From assembly GCA_030643345.1 (NCBI GenBank), contig DAOWMA010000013.1, forward strand, positions 1-13,967: 13,967 bases of DNA, read 5' to 3'. Origin of the DNA: Spirochaetaceae bacterium (GTDB lineage: Bacteria > Spirochaetota > Spirochaetia > B11-G9). The notes beneath the pieces were generated by a model. The model did no database searches. It was not told the DNA's origin and was given only the letters and a program-made list of their open reading frames with translations. Below, piece after piece: positions 1-7,564 of the stretch (position 1 is the stretch's first letter; every line of letters starts with the position of its first letter). Position numbers and translations under genes: made by a program.

Positions 1-1
1 A

Positions 2-1729
2 GAGCATGGTATTGATGTAATTGGAGTTTCCAAGGTCACCTGCGGCATGCCTTCTGTGGCAAAAGCCATGATTTCCGGAGGTGTAACAGGAATTGGTGAA
101 TCCAGAATTGAGAATATCAACAGACTTCGGAGGAGTGGGATCAATCACCCTGTTACACTACTACGAATTCCACCTCTTTCAGGGGTTGATGAAATTGTAA
201 ACTCTGTGGATACCAGTTTGAACTCTGAACTCTCTGTAATAAAAGAGCTATCCCTTGCAGCTGATAAAAAAGGAAAAGTGCATGGTATTATACTGATGCT
301 GGACCTGGGGGACCTTCGTGAAGGGATATGGCCGGATGATCTCTTGCAGATTGCAGCAAAAACAGCGGGGCTGCCGGGAGTACGATTAGCCGGCCTGGGA
401 ACAAATCTCACATGCTATGGAGGAGTTCTTCCTTCAGAAAAAAACATGCAGATGCTGGTGGATTATGCACATAGAATAGAGGATTCTCTTAATATCAAAC
501 TGGATATTCTTTCCGGCGGGAATTCTTCCTCTCTGGACCTTGTAAGACGGGGGAAAATGCCGAAAGATATTAACCAGCTGAGAATTGGAGAAGCAATAAT
601 GCTTGGAAGAGAAACAGCTTATGGTAAAAGATGGCCCGGAACATCCTTCGATGCTTTTACCCTGGAAGCTGAACTTATAGAAATAAAGACAAAACCATCA
701 ATACCAATCGGAGAAACAGGAATGGATGCATTTGGGGAAAAGCCGGTTATTGAAGACAAGGGAGAAATGGTTCGTGGGATTCTGAATATAGGAAGAGAAG
801 ATGTAGATGTTGACGGGCTGTCCCCAATAGATAACTATTTATCCATCATTGGAGCATCCAGTGATCATCTTCTTTTAAATATTACAGAAGCAGAAAATAA
901 ACCCGGGCTGGGAGACAGAATTGGCTTTACACTTAGCTATGGAGCCCTGCTGGCAGGAATGACATCTGCATATGTACTAAAAAAACCTCTTCTTCCAAAA
1001 AGCAGTTCAATAAAAAACAGAATAGCTATGGTAGGCTTTTCTCCTGTATTTAACACTCCGGAAATTAAATCCAGGCTGGCATCTCTGAATGTTGAAGTTA
1101 CAGGACCATTAGCTCCAACCCCTGCAAATTTAGAGCAATCTTTCAGAGACAGAACTGTACCATTTATTGCCGGTCCGGAACGTGTAACACTTTCAGGTAT
1201 GACTGCGATGAAAAACACTCTTGGACAAAGCGGATTAATTATTCTGGATTCCCATGCATCTTTAATGATTTCTGAATCTGCAAAAGCTGATAGAAGAATT
1301 CTTTCAACAGCCCTTGGTCTTGTAGATGATAATATAAACATGAGCTCTGATTTCTCTCCGGAAAATATAGTTATTATAGGACTGCAGGAAGCGGAAAAAG
1401 AAGAATCTGATCTTATACGAAGGCTTAATCTGACTGTTTTTACCATGGAGGATATCGATCTTCTTGGAATCAGAGAGGTAACCAGAAGAGCTTTACGAAC
1501 AGCAGGTTCCGGTACCCATGGATTCTACCTGAGCTTCTGCCAGGATGTAGGTGGTAACACAAGCGAGGGACTAACTGCCCGGGAGCTTCATCTTGCTATG
1601 GAATTAATCTCAAAGTCTGAGCAAATGAGAGCCATTGATATTTCAGGATGTCTTAAAGAGGGACAGGTAGACTATACACCTCTATTACATTTTGTAGAGT
1701 CGGCTTTTGGAAAGAGAATTTTGGGATAA
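2..1729 (+). CDS. PLP-dependent ornithine/alanine-racemase-type protein fused to a degenerate arginase-like domain (5' partial)
   Basis: The reading frame is open to the window edge, so the ATG at 47 is internal. The 15 codons before it hold the motif VIGVSKVTCG, whose lysine (codon 32-34) aligns with the PLP Schiff-base lysine of the family. Numbering from the first codon in the window (575 residues), family motifs follow: GTNLTCYGG (133-141), the phosphate-binding SGGNSS (171-176) and LRIGEA (193-198). This is the alanine/ornithine racemase family, cytosolic, known to interconvert L- and D-amino acids such as ornithine. Such proteins usually run about 350 residues; this one continues. From about residue 340 the order of motifs is that of arginase/agmatinase: an N-terminal beta-strand, FIAGPER where GGDH is expected, ILDSHASL for DAHxD, VFTMEDIDLLGI, LSFCQDV for LSFDxD, and GLTARELHLAM. 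Most manganese ligands are replaced, so the second domain is probably not a hydrolase and may be regulatory or structural. The gene stands apart from the sugar genes and converges on GH38. Racemase domain is secure, substrate is not. Confidence 0.85.
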   Translation, partial: EHGIDVIGVSKVTCGMPSVAKAMISGGVTGIGESRIENINRLRRSGINHPVTLLRIPPLSGVDEIVNSVDTSLNSELSVIKELSLAADKKGKVHGIILMLDLGDLREGIWPDDLLQIAAKTAGLPGVRLAGLGTNLTCYGGVLPSEKNMQMLVDYAHRIEDSLNIKLDILSGGNSSSLDLVRRGKMPKDINQLRIGEAIMLGRETAYGKRWPGTSFDAFTLEAELIEIKTKPSIPIGETGMDAFGEKPVIEDKGEMVRGILNIGREDVDVDGLSPIDNYLSIIGASSDHLLLNITEAENKPGLGDRIGFTLSYGALLAGMTSAYVLKKPLLPKSSSIKNRIAMVGFSPVFNTPEIKSRLASLNVEVTGPLAPTPANLEQSFRDRTVPFIAGPERVTLSGMTAMKNTLGQSGLIILDSHASLMISESAKADRRILSTALGLVDDNINMSSDFSPENIVIIGLQEAEKEESDLIRRLNLTVFTMEDIDLLGIREVTRRALRTAGSGTHGFYLSFCQDVGGNTSEGLTARELHLAMELISKSEQMRAIDISGCLKEGQVDYTPLLHFVESAFGKRILG

Positions 1730-1745
1730 AAAATCCCTCATTCTC
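1714..1745. terminator. Possible bidirectional hairpin at the convergent gene ends
   Basis: An imperfect inverted repeat lies across the 8-bp gap between two convergent stop codons. The outer arms GAGAA (1714-1718) and TTCTC (1741-1745) and the inner arms GGGAT (1723-1727) and ATCCC (1733-1737) surround an A5 loop. There is no clear T-run on either side, so a terminator role is only a guess from position. Confidence 0.3.
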
Positions 1746-4572
1746 CCCCCGGGTCTTTAGACTCCTTTATATAATCAAATACCCTCCGCTGCACTCTTGC
1801 CTCATTTAGTTTATATCCAAGATCTTTAATCTCTATTTCATTCAATCGGTTTTGCGTAAGTATTGCAGATAACTGTGCTTCAAGTGCAGTCCTCCTTGTC
1901 ATAGGATTATCAAGTCCCTCTTTCAACTTCTCTGCCCGAAGCTTCTCACTTCCAAGATCCTTCCCTGTTACAGAAGGACAGTACTTATAATTACCAAAAT
2001 CTTCGTTTACTCTGTCATCTTCCAGAATTTCAGCCCTGCATAAAGAAGGAGAAAAATTCATTCGATCAATATCAATTTTCATGGTAATAATTTTTTTTGG
2101 TGCGACTGTAAAAGATATAATATTTTCTTTTACTGACAGTTCTTCTTTCTCCCTTTCAAGGAGATCTGTAAAACAGGCCTTCTGTATCCTGAAAAAAAAT
2201 ACCAATTCCACATCTATCCCAGTTTCACTGGAATTATAACCTCTGATAATTACCGACCTGCCATCTTCACTTCTCTTGCAGGATGTCACTTTAAAACTGT
2301 TCGATTTACTGACCAAATTAAAAAATGATTTTTCTTTATCCAGCACTCCTTTATGTCTGTCTGTTGTCAGTTTGATGACTGAAGAATTAAAAATATCAGA
2401 CTTTCTGCAGACATCCCCTTCAAAGGCATCTCCCTCATGGAGATAGACTGCATATTCAAATGACATCTCTCTTAAACACTGCGCCCCTGGAGTAAAAATC
2501 TTAGGCCCGGCATCTCCTATTCGGGAGTTAATATCCTTAGCTACCCAGCCTACAGATCTAAACAGAGTCAGGGCAATTTTATTGTCCTCATCGATCACCT
2601 GATACTCAGGCAGACCTTTGGATAAAACAGCAAGACCGCAGTCACCATCATTTATATCTACAAATTCCCTGTTTAGAAAAATTGTATTCGGTTTTGCCTC
2701 TCTGGCCCCGACTATTACCTTTCTTACATCTTCCGGAATTGAGGATTCATCATAATCCTCTATAGAAATCGGCCTCTGGGTAATATCAAAAGGACTTCCG
2801 GCATATGAATAATCAGTTTCTATATCCGTAGGAAACAGGACCCTCATTACATGGTCTTTTACAGTGTTTCTAACTACAGTCCTACACTTAGCAACAGAAG
2901 AATCAGCATCCAGTGTTAAGTAGGTTACAATAGGCATTTTCCTTAAAACCTTACTACGTTCTGCATGACTATTTGCATCCGACTCAGGAAGTTCAATTTC
3001 AATTTTAATCCTGAAGACAACACGAATACTGCTTTTTTCTATTATTGAAATTTCGGCTTTAGCACCTGATGTTGTTACAACAGAGTCAGAATCCGGATAT
3101 GAATAATTATACTCATCCCCTGTATCCGCTCTATCTTCAAATACTCCAAGGTTTTCAAAAACCCTGCCAGTGTTTTTTTGCGTTATGTTAAATGAACCAT
3201 TGGAATTAATGGAAAGTATAATCAAAGAATTCTCAATAGTAAATCCATCCAGTATCAGATCAGAAACAGGTTTGGAAGATTTTTCAATAACTTTATAACC
3301 CATTGGAGGAAGATTTACAAAGAAGGTTTCATCTCCAAAGCTTACTACCTCATCTCTTTCATAAAAAGCTGTATTAAAAACAACTTTAACTTCTTCATCT
3401 TCCACACCAGAAGTATCTATCAACCCTGTTAATTCTCTAAGTTTCTGCCTGATCTGGGAAGATGATAACTGGTTTACATATCTGGTCCTCTCTTCCATAT
3501 CTGTATGTACATCATCAATACTTACTCCGCAGATGCTGTCATGAGGATGATTTTTTAGAAGGGTCTTCCAGGCTTCGGTAATAATCTGCCCGTCATACTC
3601 TCCTCCCAATGCCCATGCAAGGGTGGAAAGAGGTTCAGCTCTTTTTTCAAGTGCCTTCTGCTGATCATCATTCTGCAGCTTAAGGTACATTCTTGCTGAC
3701 ATTACACCAGGAAAAACCGCAATAAATCTCCCGCTGTACAAACTCCCATTTAAAGTTTTTAAAGAAGGATTTTCTTCCATTACTGCATCCATAAATTTTT
3801 CGGGGCTGCTCTGAAAAACAAGCAGATCATCAGAATCCATCTGCCCGTTTTTAATAAAAGGCTGAATATCATCAGGGACCATCTCCTGGTCATACCCATT
3901 CATAAGCAGAATATTATTTGTTGTTGTGAATGGTTTTAGTTTGGTTACTTCAGCATAGACCCGCTGCTTCATTATATTTTCATACTCTGCAAGACGCATA
4001 ACATTTCGGTAACTATCAAGCAGATAGATAGAAGGAATATTTGTTCCATCGGGCGATTCCCATAAAAACTCAGACTGAACATCCTCAGGATCCATCTCAA
4101 CACCACGCCAGACATACAGTCCCTTCATACCGAATTCTTTATGAATTTGTGCAGTCTGGGAGATCTGCCCAAAGTTATCCATCATCCAGCCTACATTCAT
4201 TGCACCTCCCAAATCAGATGCAAGCTGATGACCAATCAGCATATTCCGTACAAGAGATTCCTCACTCAACAGCTGCCAATCGGGCTGAAGATAGTATGGG
4301 CCGATAAAAAGTCTCTTCTGCTTTACATATTCCCTTATTTTTTGCCTGTATATACTGGTACTTATACCGGATTTATTCAGTTCTTCAAAGTAATCCTCAA
4401 TCATGGACATTTGGCCATCGAGAACAAAGATATATTCACTTTCCTTTTCGAGCATAGCGAAAAGATTATTAAAGAACGGAACAAGCCATTCATTAGTGTA
4501 CTTGCTGTTCAGATACCATTCCCTGTCCCAATGGGTGTGGGAAATAATGTGCGCTTTGTATTTTGTTTTCAT
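1738..4572 (-). CDS. GH38 alpha-mannosidase / mannosylglycerate-hydrolase-like enzyme
   Basis: This 944-residue protein is a glycoside hydrolase family 38 enzyme, a retaining, metal-dependent hydrolase of alpha-mannosides. It has no signal peptide and should act in the cytosol on imported sugar. Visible landmarks are the metal-binding HTHWDREWY near the N-terminus (H14 and D16 are the expected ligands), WMMDNFGQ with the likely nucleophile D132, and HPHDSICG (H344-D345), the third conserved metal/active-site block. The rest is the helical middle domain and the large C-terminal beta-sandwich region. The order and length fit the MngB-like bacterial branch better than the long type carried by the neighbouring broken gene. 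I start it at ATG 4572 because GGAGAAG lies just before it; the TTG at 4584 would bury that Shine-Dalgarno site inside the coding region. It is the last gene of the minus-strand block, behind its own promoter and a possible LacI operator. Exact substrate (mannosylglycerate, alpha-mannan or N-glycan fragment) cannot be read from sequence. Confidence 0.88.
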   Translation of the reverse strand: MKTKYKAHIISHTHWDREWYLNSKYTNEWLVPFFNNLFAMLEKESEYIFVLDGQMSMIEDYFEELNKSGISTSIYRQKIREYVKQKRLFIGPYYLQPDWQLLSEESLVRNMLIGHQLASDLGGAMNVGWMMDNFGQISQTAQIHKEFGMKGLYVWRGVEMDPEDVQSEFLWESPDGTNIPSIYLLDSYRNVMRLAEYENIMKQRVYAEVTKLKPFTTTNNILLMNGYDQEMVPDDIQPFIKNGQMDSDDLLVFQSSPEKFMDAVMEENPSLKTLNGSLYSGRFIAVFPGVMSARMYLKLQNDDQQKALEKRAEPLSTLAWALGGEYDGQIITEAWKTLLKNHPHDSICGVSIDDVHTDMEERTRYVNQLSSSQIRQKLRELTGLIDTSGVEDEEVKVVFNTAFYERDEVVSFGDETFFVNLPPMGYKVIEKSSKPVSDLILDGFTIENSLIILSINSNGSFNITQKNTGRVFENLGVFEDRADTGDEYNYSYPDSDSVVTTSGAKAEISIIEKSSIRVVFRIKIEIELPESDANSHAERSKVLRKMPIVTYLTLDADSSVAKCRTVVRNTVKDHVMRVLFPTDIETDYSYAGSPFDITQRPISIEDYDESSIPEDVRKVIVGAREAKPNTIFLNREFVDINDGDCGLAVLSKGLPEYQVIDEDNKIALTLFRSVGWVAKDINSRIGDAGPKIFTPGAQCLREMSFEYAVYLHEGDAFEGDVCRKSDIFNSSVIKLTTDRHKGVLDKEKSFFNLVSKSNSFKVTSCKRSEDGRSVIIRGYNSSETGIDVELVFFFRIQKACFTDLLEREKEELSVKENIISFTVAPKKIITMKIDIDRMNFSPSLCRAEILEDDRVNEDFGNYKYCPSVTGKDLGSEKLRAEKLKEGLDNPMTRRTALEAQLSAILTQNRLNEIEIKDLGYKLNEARVQRRVFDYIKESKDPGGE

Positions 4573-4575
4573 TTT

Positions 4576-4582
4576 CTTCTCC
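4576..4582 (-). promoter_or_regulatory. Ribosome binding site fixing the GH38 start
   Basis: GGAGAAG on the minus strand, with GGAG six bases before the ATG at 4572. It overlaps the first codons of the alternative TTG start at 4584, which argues for the shorter protein. Confidence 0.7.
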
Positions 4583-4607
4583 AAACCGGCAGTGCAGTTT
4601 TCTAGTA

Positions 4608-4637
4608 TATTTTTGTATATTTTAGTTTATTTTAGTT
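4608..4637. repeat. Three 10-bp A/T-rich tandem units in the GH38 leader
   Basis: The 10-mer TATTTTAGTT occurs twice exactly in tandem (4618-4627 and 4628-4637). A third unit, TATTTTTGTA (4608-4617), matches at 8 of 10 positions. The T-tracts repeat about once per helical turn, which could bend the DNA; it may also be no more than a simple repeat in A+T-rich leader DNA. Confidence 0.5.
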
Positions 4638-4679
4638 TTCATTAAAAGCATGCAGTATATGAAATATTTATATTTTTAT

Positions 4680-4693
4680 ATGAAAACTTTCAT
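4680..4693. promoter_or_regulatory. Candidate LacI-type operator before GH38
   Basis: ATGAAAACTTTCAT is a 6-bp inverted repeat around a 2-bp centre. It lies roughly 15-30 bp downstream of the expected transcription start of the GH38 gene, where a bound repressor would block transcription. A closely related palindrome precedes the lacI gene (5887-5899). The two differ by one base in spacing, which weakens the case that one protein binds both. Confidence 0.4.
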
Positions 4694-4717
4694 CCATACC
4701 TTCAATTTATTTCTCAG

Positions 4718-4744
4718 ATTATCCTATATACACCGATTTGTCAA
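4718..4744 (-). promoter_or_regulatory. Sigma70-type promoter for the intact GH38 gene
   Basis: On the minus strand a perfect -35 box TTGACA (4744-4739) is followed 15 bp later by GATAAT (4723-4718). The spacer is 2 bp shorter than ideal. It would give a leader of about 140 bases before ATG 4572, making GH38 independently transcribed from lacI. Confidence 0.45.
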
Positions 4745-4756
4745 AGAATTTTGACA
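4739..4756. promoter_or_regulatory. 18-bp palindrome containing two divergent TTGACA boxes
   Basis: TGTCAAAGAATTTTGACA has perfect 7-bp arms around a 4-bp centre. Each arm is a consensus -35 box, one facing GH38 and one facing the 3' end of lacI. It may be a regulator site overlapping the promoter; its sequence differs from the TGAAA..TTTCA palindromes. Confidence 0.4.
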
Positions 4757-4849
4757 TATTTAAATGAATTATCTACTATATTTTCAGAAATTTTCAATAA
4801 CCTGTACAATATTTTATTAGTAGTTATAAATAAATGACTGCCGGGGGCG

Positions 4850-5842
4850 TTAAAGAGTAGACCCGCGTATTACAAGTCGGGGAGTAATACAAACCTCTTC
4901 AGCATTAGGAGTTTTTATTCTTCCCGATAACCTGTCAAGCAGATAGGATACAGCCATTCGTGTTTTTACACCAATAAACTGTTTCATTGTTGTAAGCCCT
5001 ACCACTGAAGCCATTTCATAATCATCAAACCCGATTATTCCAATATCCTGTGGTATTGAAATTCCTGCTTCTACAAAATATTTATATCCACCAAAAGCCA
5101 TACTATCACAGGCATAAAAAACTGCATCGGGTTTAACCTTTTCCAATAGATTTTTTGTAGCAGTAAACCCTCCATCCACACTTAATGAGGCATAGGCTGT
5201 CATTTCAGGATCAAATATAATCCCGGCTTTCTCAATTGCATTTTTATATCCATAAAAACGATCGTTCAGATGGCTATCCTCCGGTTCCCAACCAACAAAA
5301 GCAATCTTTTCATATTTTCTACTTATAAGATATTTAACAGCATCAAAAGCTCCAAGATAGTTATTTGTAGAGATAGACTTTTCCTGATTGCATCTGTTCT
5401 GGATTATAACAACCGGTACATTAATTGCTCTGAAAAAATCTACACTCACTTCATCCATTATAGCTGAAAAGATTATTATAGCATCGATTTTTTTCCTGTA
5501 GTTTGTGTTTTCAATAAAAAACCTGGATACTACCCTCTCACCCTTCATATTGATAAGTAACAGGTCGTATTCTGTGGCTGCTAATTCAGAGTTCAGGTCC
5601 CTGATAATCCCCCCAAGCATTGGCAGGTTAATATCCGGAACTGCAAGGCCAATAATTGATTTTTTCTCCGGTTCACTCCGTATTGATGCCTGGGGAATAT
5701 ACTCTAACTGTTCTATTGCATTAAAGACAGAATCTCTGGTTTTCCCATTAACAAGATCGGGGTGATTCATAACCCTTGAAACCGTACTGGGGCTGACTCC
5801 GGCCAGAGATGCTATATCATGAATTGTTACTTTTTTACCCAT
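4850..5842 (-). CDS. LacI/GalR-family transcriptional regulator
   Basis: A 330-residue protein of normal LacI-family length. The N-terminus has the classic helix-turn-helix VTIHDIASLAGVSPSTVSRV (residues about 5-24), followed by the hinge region. The remainder is the periplasmic-binding-protein-like effector and dimer domain, with family landmarks such as IGLAVPDI early in the domain, DAVFYACDSMAFGG and GIIGFDDYEMASVVGLTTM near the C-terminus. It should bind palindromic operators as a dimer and release DNA on binding a sugar, probably a product of mannoside breakdown given the neighbours (inference). It lies between the interrupted mannoside operon and the intact GH38 gene, in the same orientation. 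A palindrome resembling the one before GH38 lies in its own upstream region, consistent with autoregulation. The ATG start has AGGA about 10 bases upstream, a weak ribosome site. Confidence 0.93.
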   Translation of the reverse strand: MGKKVTIHDIASLAGVSPSTVSRVMNHPDLVNGKTRDSVFNAIEQLEYIPQASIRSEPEKKSIIGLAVPDINLPMLGGIIRDLNSELAATEYDLLLINMKGERVVSRFFIENTNYRKKIDAIIIFSAIMDEVSVDFFRAINVPVVIIQNRCNQEKSISTNNYLGAFDAVKYLISRKYEKIAFVGWEPEDSHLNDRFYGYKNAIEKAGIIFDPEMTAYASLSVDGGFTATKNLLEKVKPDAVFYACDSMAFGGYKYFVEAGISIPQDIGIIGFDDYEMASVVGLTTMKQFIGVKTRMAVSYLLDRLSGRIKTPNAEEVCITPRLVIRGSTL

Positions 5843-5886
5843 ATCAATTTCATCCTACTTAGCCGTGATATAAATGTCAATCTATG

Positions 5887-5899
5887 CTGAAACTTTCAG
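5887..5899. promoter_or_regulatory. Candidate LacI-type operator before lacI
   Basis: CTGAAACTTTCAG is a perfect 13-bp palindrome about 45 bp upstream of the lacI ATG. It shares TGAAA..CTTTCA with the palindrome before the GH38 gene. A possible -10 box GATAAT (minus strand, 5916-5911) sits just upstream of it, so a bound repressor would lie over the transcription start. No good -35 box accompanies that -10 box. Confidence 0.4.
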
Positions 5900-6129
5900 A
5901 AAAACAATCTATTATCCATGCATAACAACCGAGCCCACGGATGCTCCTTTCAGCTTTATTTTGAGGTTACGGAGAAACACCTTCACTCTCAACTGTTCAG
6001 AACTAAGTTTGATTATATGAGAAGTCTCCTCCCGAAATCAGCAAGAGAACTGCTAAGAATCAGAAAAGGTTGCTGATGCTTGTGTTGATATTTTCCTAAA
6101 AGGCATTACTAAAATTTAGACAACTTAAC

Positions 6130-6160
6130 CGCCGGAATAATTTGAAGACTCGTTCCGGCG
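6130..6160. repeat. G+C-rich inverted repeat
   Basis: CGCCGGAA (6130-6137) and TTCCGGCG (6153-6160) form a perfect 8-bp stem with a 15-base loop, in otherwise A+T-rich DNA. There is no adjacent T-run on either strand. It could be an old element end or a structural relic; function unknown. Confidence 0.4.
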
Positions 6161-6267
6161 CGGCGATTCTTACCGATTTTAGGCTGCAGGTTCCTTTTTT
6201 TACGGTTTTTGCCTTGCATTTCTCGATTGATTTTCCTATCATTTACCAAAGTTACCCTGGAATAGGT

Positions 6268-6272
6268 AGGAG
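6268..6272 (+). promoter_or_regulatory. Ribosome binding site supporting a TTG start
   Basis: AGGAG lies seven bases before TTG 6280. It is the only convincing Shine-Dalgarno sequence near the start of this reading frame; the upstream ATG at 6142 has none. Confidence 0.65.
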
Positions 6273-6279
6273 AAATATC

Positions 6280-7497
6280 TTGGCATACGAAACCATATTT
6301 CCAACTGGATGGGGTCTTAAAAGACCTCATCAGGACAATGATAAAATCAAGGATGTACTTGGATACCCATTAGAGGTGTTGGAAGAACGGGTGAAAAACT
6401 GTGTCTACTGTTTTATAGAGAATCTTTATGATCATAAAGAACAGGGGTTGAGGCATTATTACAGAGCTGATGAAAAGTATCAGTCAGAATTAGATAGTGG
6501 GAACTACCTGATGGCAATTAATTATCTGACCATGTACGATATGACTGGTGATGAAGTGATGTTGGAGCGTGCAGCTAATTGCTTTAAATGGGCTTATGAC
6601 CATGCGACTGAAACACATCCAATGTTTACATGGCAAGGTGGTGTTCGGGATGGATTTAAGAACAATGAACTTTGGGTCAAATATACAGGTGATGCCTTTT
6701 TAACCTGTGTTGCTTTATATCGCAGAACAAAAGAGGAAGATTATCTTTTTTATATTAAGCAGTTTCATAACTTTTTTAAACAAGCAAAAAAAGCAGGTTT
6801 TTGTTACAAATATGACACTAATACGTACAAGTGGACAAACTATGGATTTGTTTGGCGCTCGTTTGGGTTCCCGGTTGTGTCGTATATAGAATTGTATGAG
6901 GCAACAAATGATGATTACTATCTCAAGGAAGCTATTGCATGGGGAGAACATGGTCTGACATTGCAATCAGATAATGGTTGTTTCTATCTCCTGGATGGAG
7001 AGTTTTGGAATTCTGATTTGACAGCACCTGAAATTCGAGGACTCGTATTCCTGTATGAATTAACAGGTGAAAAGAAGTTTCTTAAAGCTGCCAGGGGTTT
7101 TTGTGATTGGCTGATTCAGCAACAGGGCGACGAGGGCTCCTGGCCTATTGGCATTGACAGCGACAATGAGGTGTGTGCACCAAACATTGGTCCAGGGGAT
7201 ATGCCAAATATTGCTATGGGATTCATGCGTGTCCATATGCAAACACAAGAGGAGAAGTACTTAAATGCTGCAATTAAAGCTATACATTATTCATTAGATC
7301 TTCAAGCATTGGAAGGCGGGAAGTATCCACTATATCTGGAGGACCCGAATGTTAAATGGGGCTTTTGGTCATGGGACCCACTTCATGACATTACCCTCTC
7401 AGGTGACCAATCGGTACATCACATCAGAGGTATTCTGTTTATGGCTTATTACATTGGATCTCTGAATGCATTACCAAAGAGGAATTGTCAAGGGTAG
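6280..7497 (+). CDS. (alpha/alpha)6-toroid, six-hairpin glycosidase-like protein
   Basis: With the TTG start the protein has 405 residues and no signal peptide. It is built of helical hairpins with a recurring pattern of the type LYE.TGDxxYLxxA at about residues 78-98, 142-160, 201-218, 254-271 and 314-331. Other tracts rich in aromatic residues are also present (WGGVRDG-like WQGGVRDGF, GSWP, WSWDP). This is the architecture of the six-hairpin glycosidase superfamily, which includes GH88/GH105 unsaturated-uronyl hydrolases, sugar 2-epimerases and related enzymes. I cannot assign a family or a catalytic pair. The frame runs upstream to ATG 6142, but those 46 residues lack protein-like character and the AGGAG site favours TTG 6280. 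It is the only plus-strand gene within the minus-strand sugar block and is followed by an AraC regulator remnant, so it probably arrived with other DNA. Past its stop, a second frame stays open to the TAA at 7569-7571, so a frameshifted, shortened C-terminus is possible. Confidence 0.7.
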   Translation: MAYETIFPTGWGLKRPHQDNDKIKDVLGYPLEVLEERVKNCVYCFIENLYDHKEQGLRHYYRADEKYQSELDSGNYLMAINYLTMYDMTGDEVMLERAANCFKWAYDHATETHPMFTWQGGVRDGFKNNELWVKYTGDAFLTCVALYRRTKEEDYLFYIKQFHNFFKQAKKAGFCYKYDTNTYKWTNYGFVWRSFGFPVVSYIELYEATNDDYYLKEAIAWGEHGLTLQSDNGCFYLLDGEFWNSDLTAPEIRGLVFLYELTGEKKFLKAARGFCDWLIQQQGDEGSWPIGIDSDNEVCAPNIGPGDMPNIAMGFMRVHMQTQEEKYLNAAIKAIHYSLDLQALEGGKYPLYLEDPNVKWGFWSWDPLHDITLSGDQSVHHIRGILFMAYYIGSLNALPKRNCQG

Positions 7498-7564
7498 CAG
7501 TTCTTGAAATTAATGGTGTTTTAGAGGAAGACAGTAGAGTACAGGTCCTCATCAACACTAATCT

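Larger units (their letters stand above)
5900..6279. other. Gene-poor, possibly decayed interval between lacI and the glycosidase-like gene
   Basis: This stretch holds no gene that I can support. A 52-codon plus-strand frame (5918-6076) and a 41-residue minus-strand frame overlap it on opposite strands; neither has a Shine-Dalgarno site or a recognisable domain. Between 6130 and 6160 base composition turns locally G+C-rich and contains an 8-bp perfect hairpin. From about 6142 the frame of the next gene is open, but its first 46 codons look like hydrophobic filler rather than protein. The mixture of short open pieces and composition shifts suggests the remains of rearranged or inserted DNA. 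Confidence 0.45.

Noticed and set aside
47..1729. ATG 47 as the start of the racemase fusion
   Set aside because: The frame is open to the edge and the upstream codons hold the catalytic lysine motif VIGVSKVTCG, so the true start is outside the window.
4573..4584. TTG 4584 as the GH38 start
   Set aside because: Its codons coincide with the GGAGAAG ribosome site that precedes ATG 4572.
4141..4605. 154-codon plus-strand frame opposite GH38
   Set aside because: It is the shadow of the strongly conserved N-terminal GH38 catalytic region.
5865..5880. TTGACA near the lacI start as its promoter
   Set aside because: With a 17-bp spacer the -10 box would be TAGGAT, placing the transcription start at the ATG and leaving no leader; possible but weak.
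5918..6076. 52-codon plus-strand frame with an opposing 41-residue minus-strand frame
   Set aside because: Both are open, neither has a ribosome site or known domain, and they cannot both be genes; treated as decayed or non-coding.
6109..6330. 73-codon minus-strand frame rich in Lys and Arg
   Set aside because: It lacks a ribosome site and any recognised motif, and overlaps the start of the plus-strand glycosidase-like gene.
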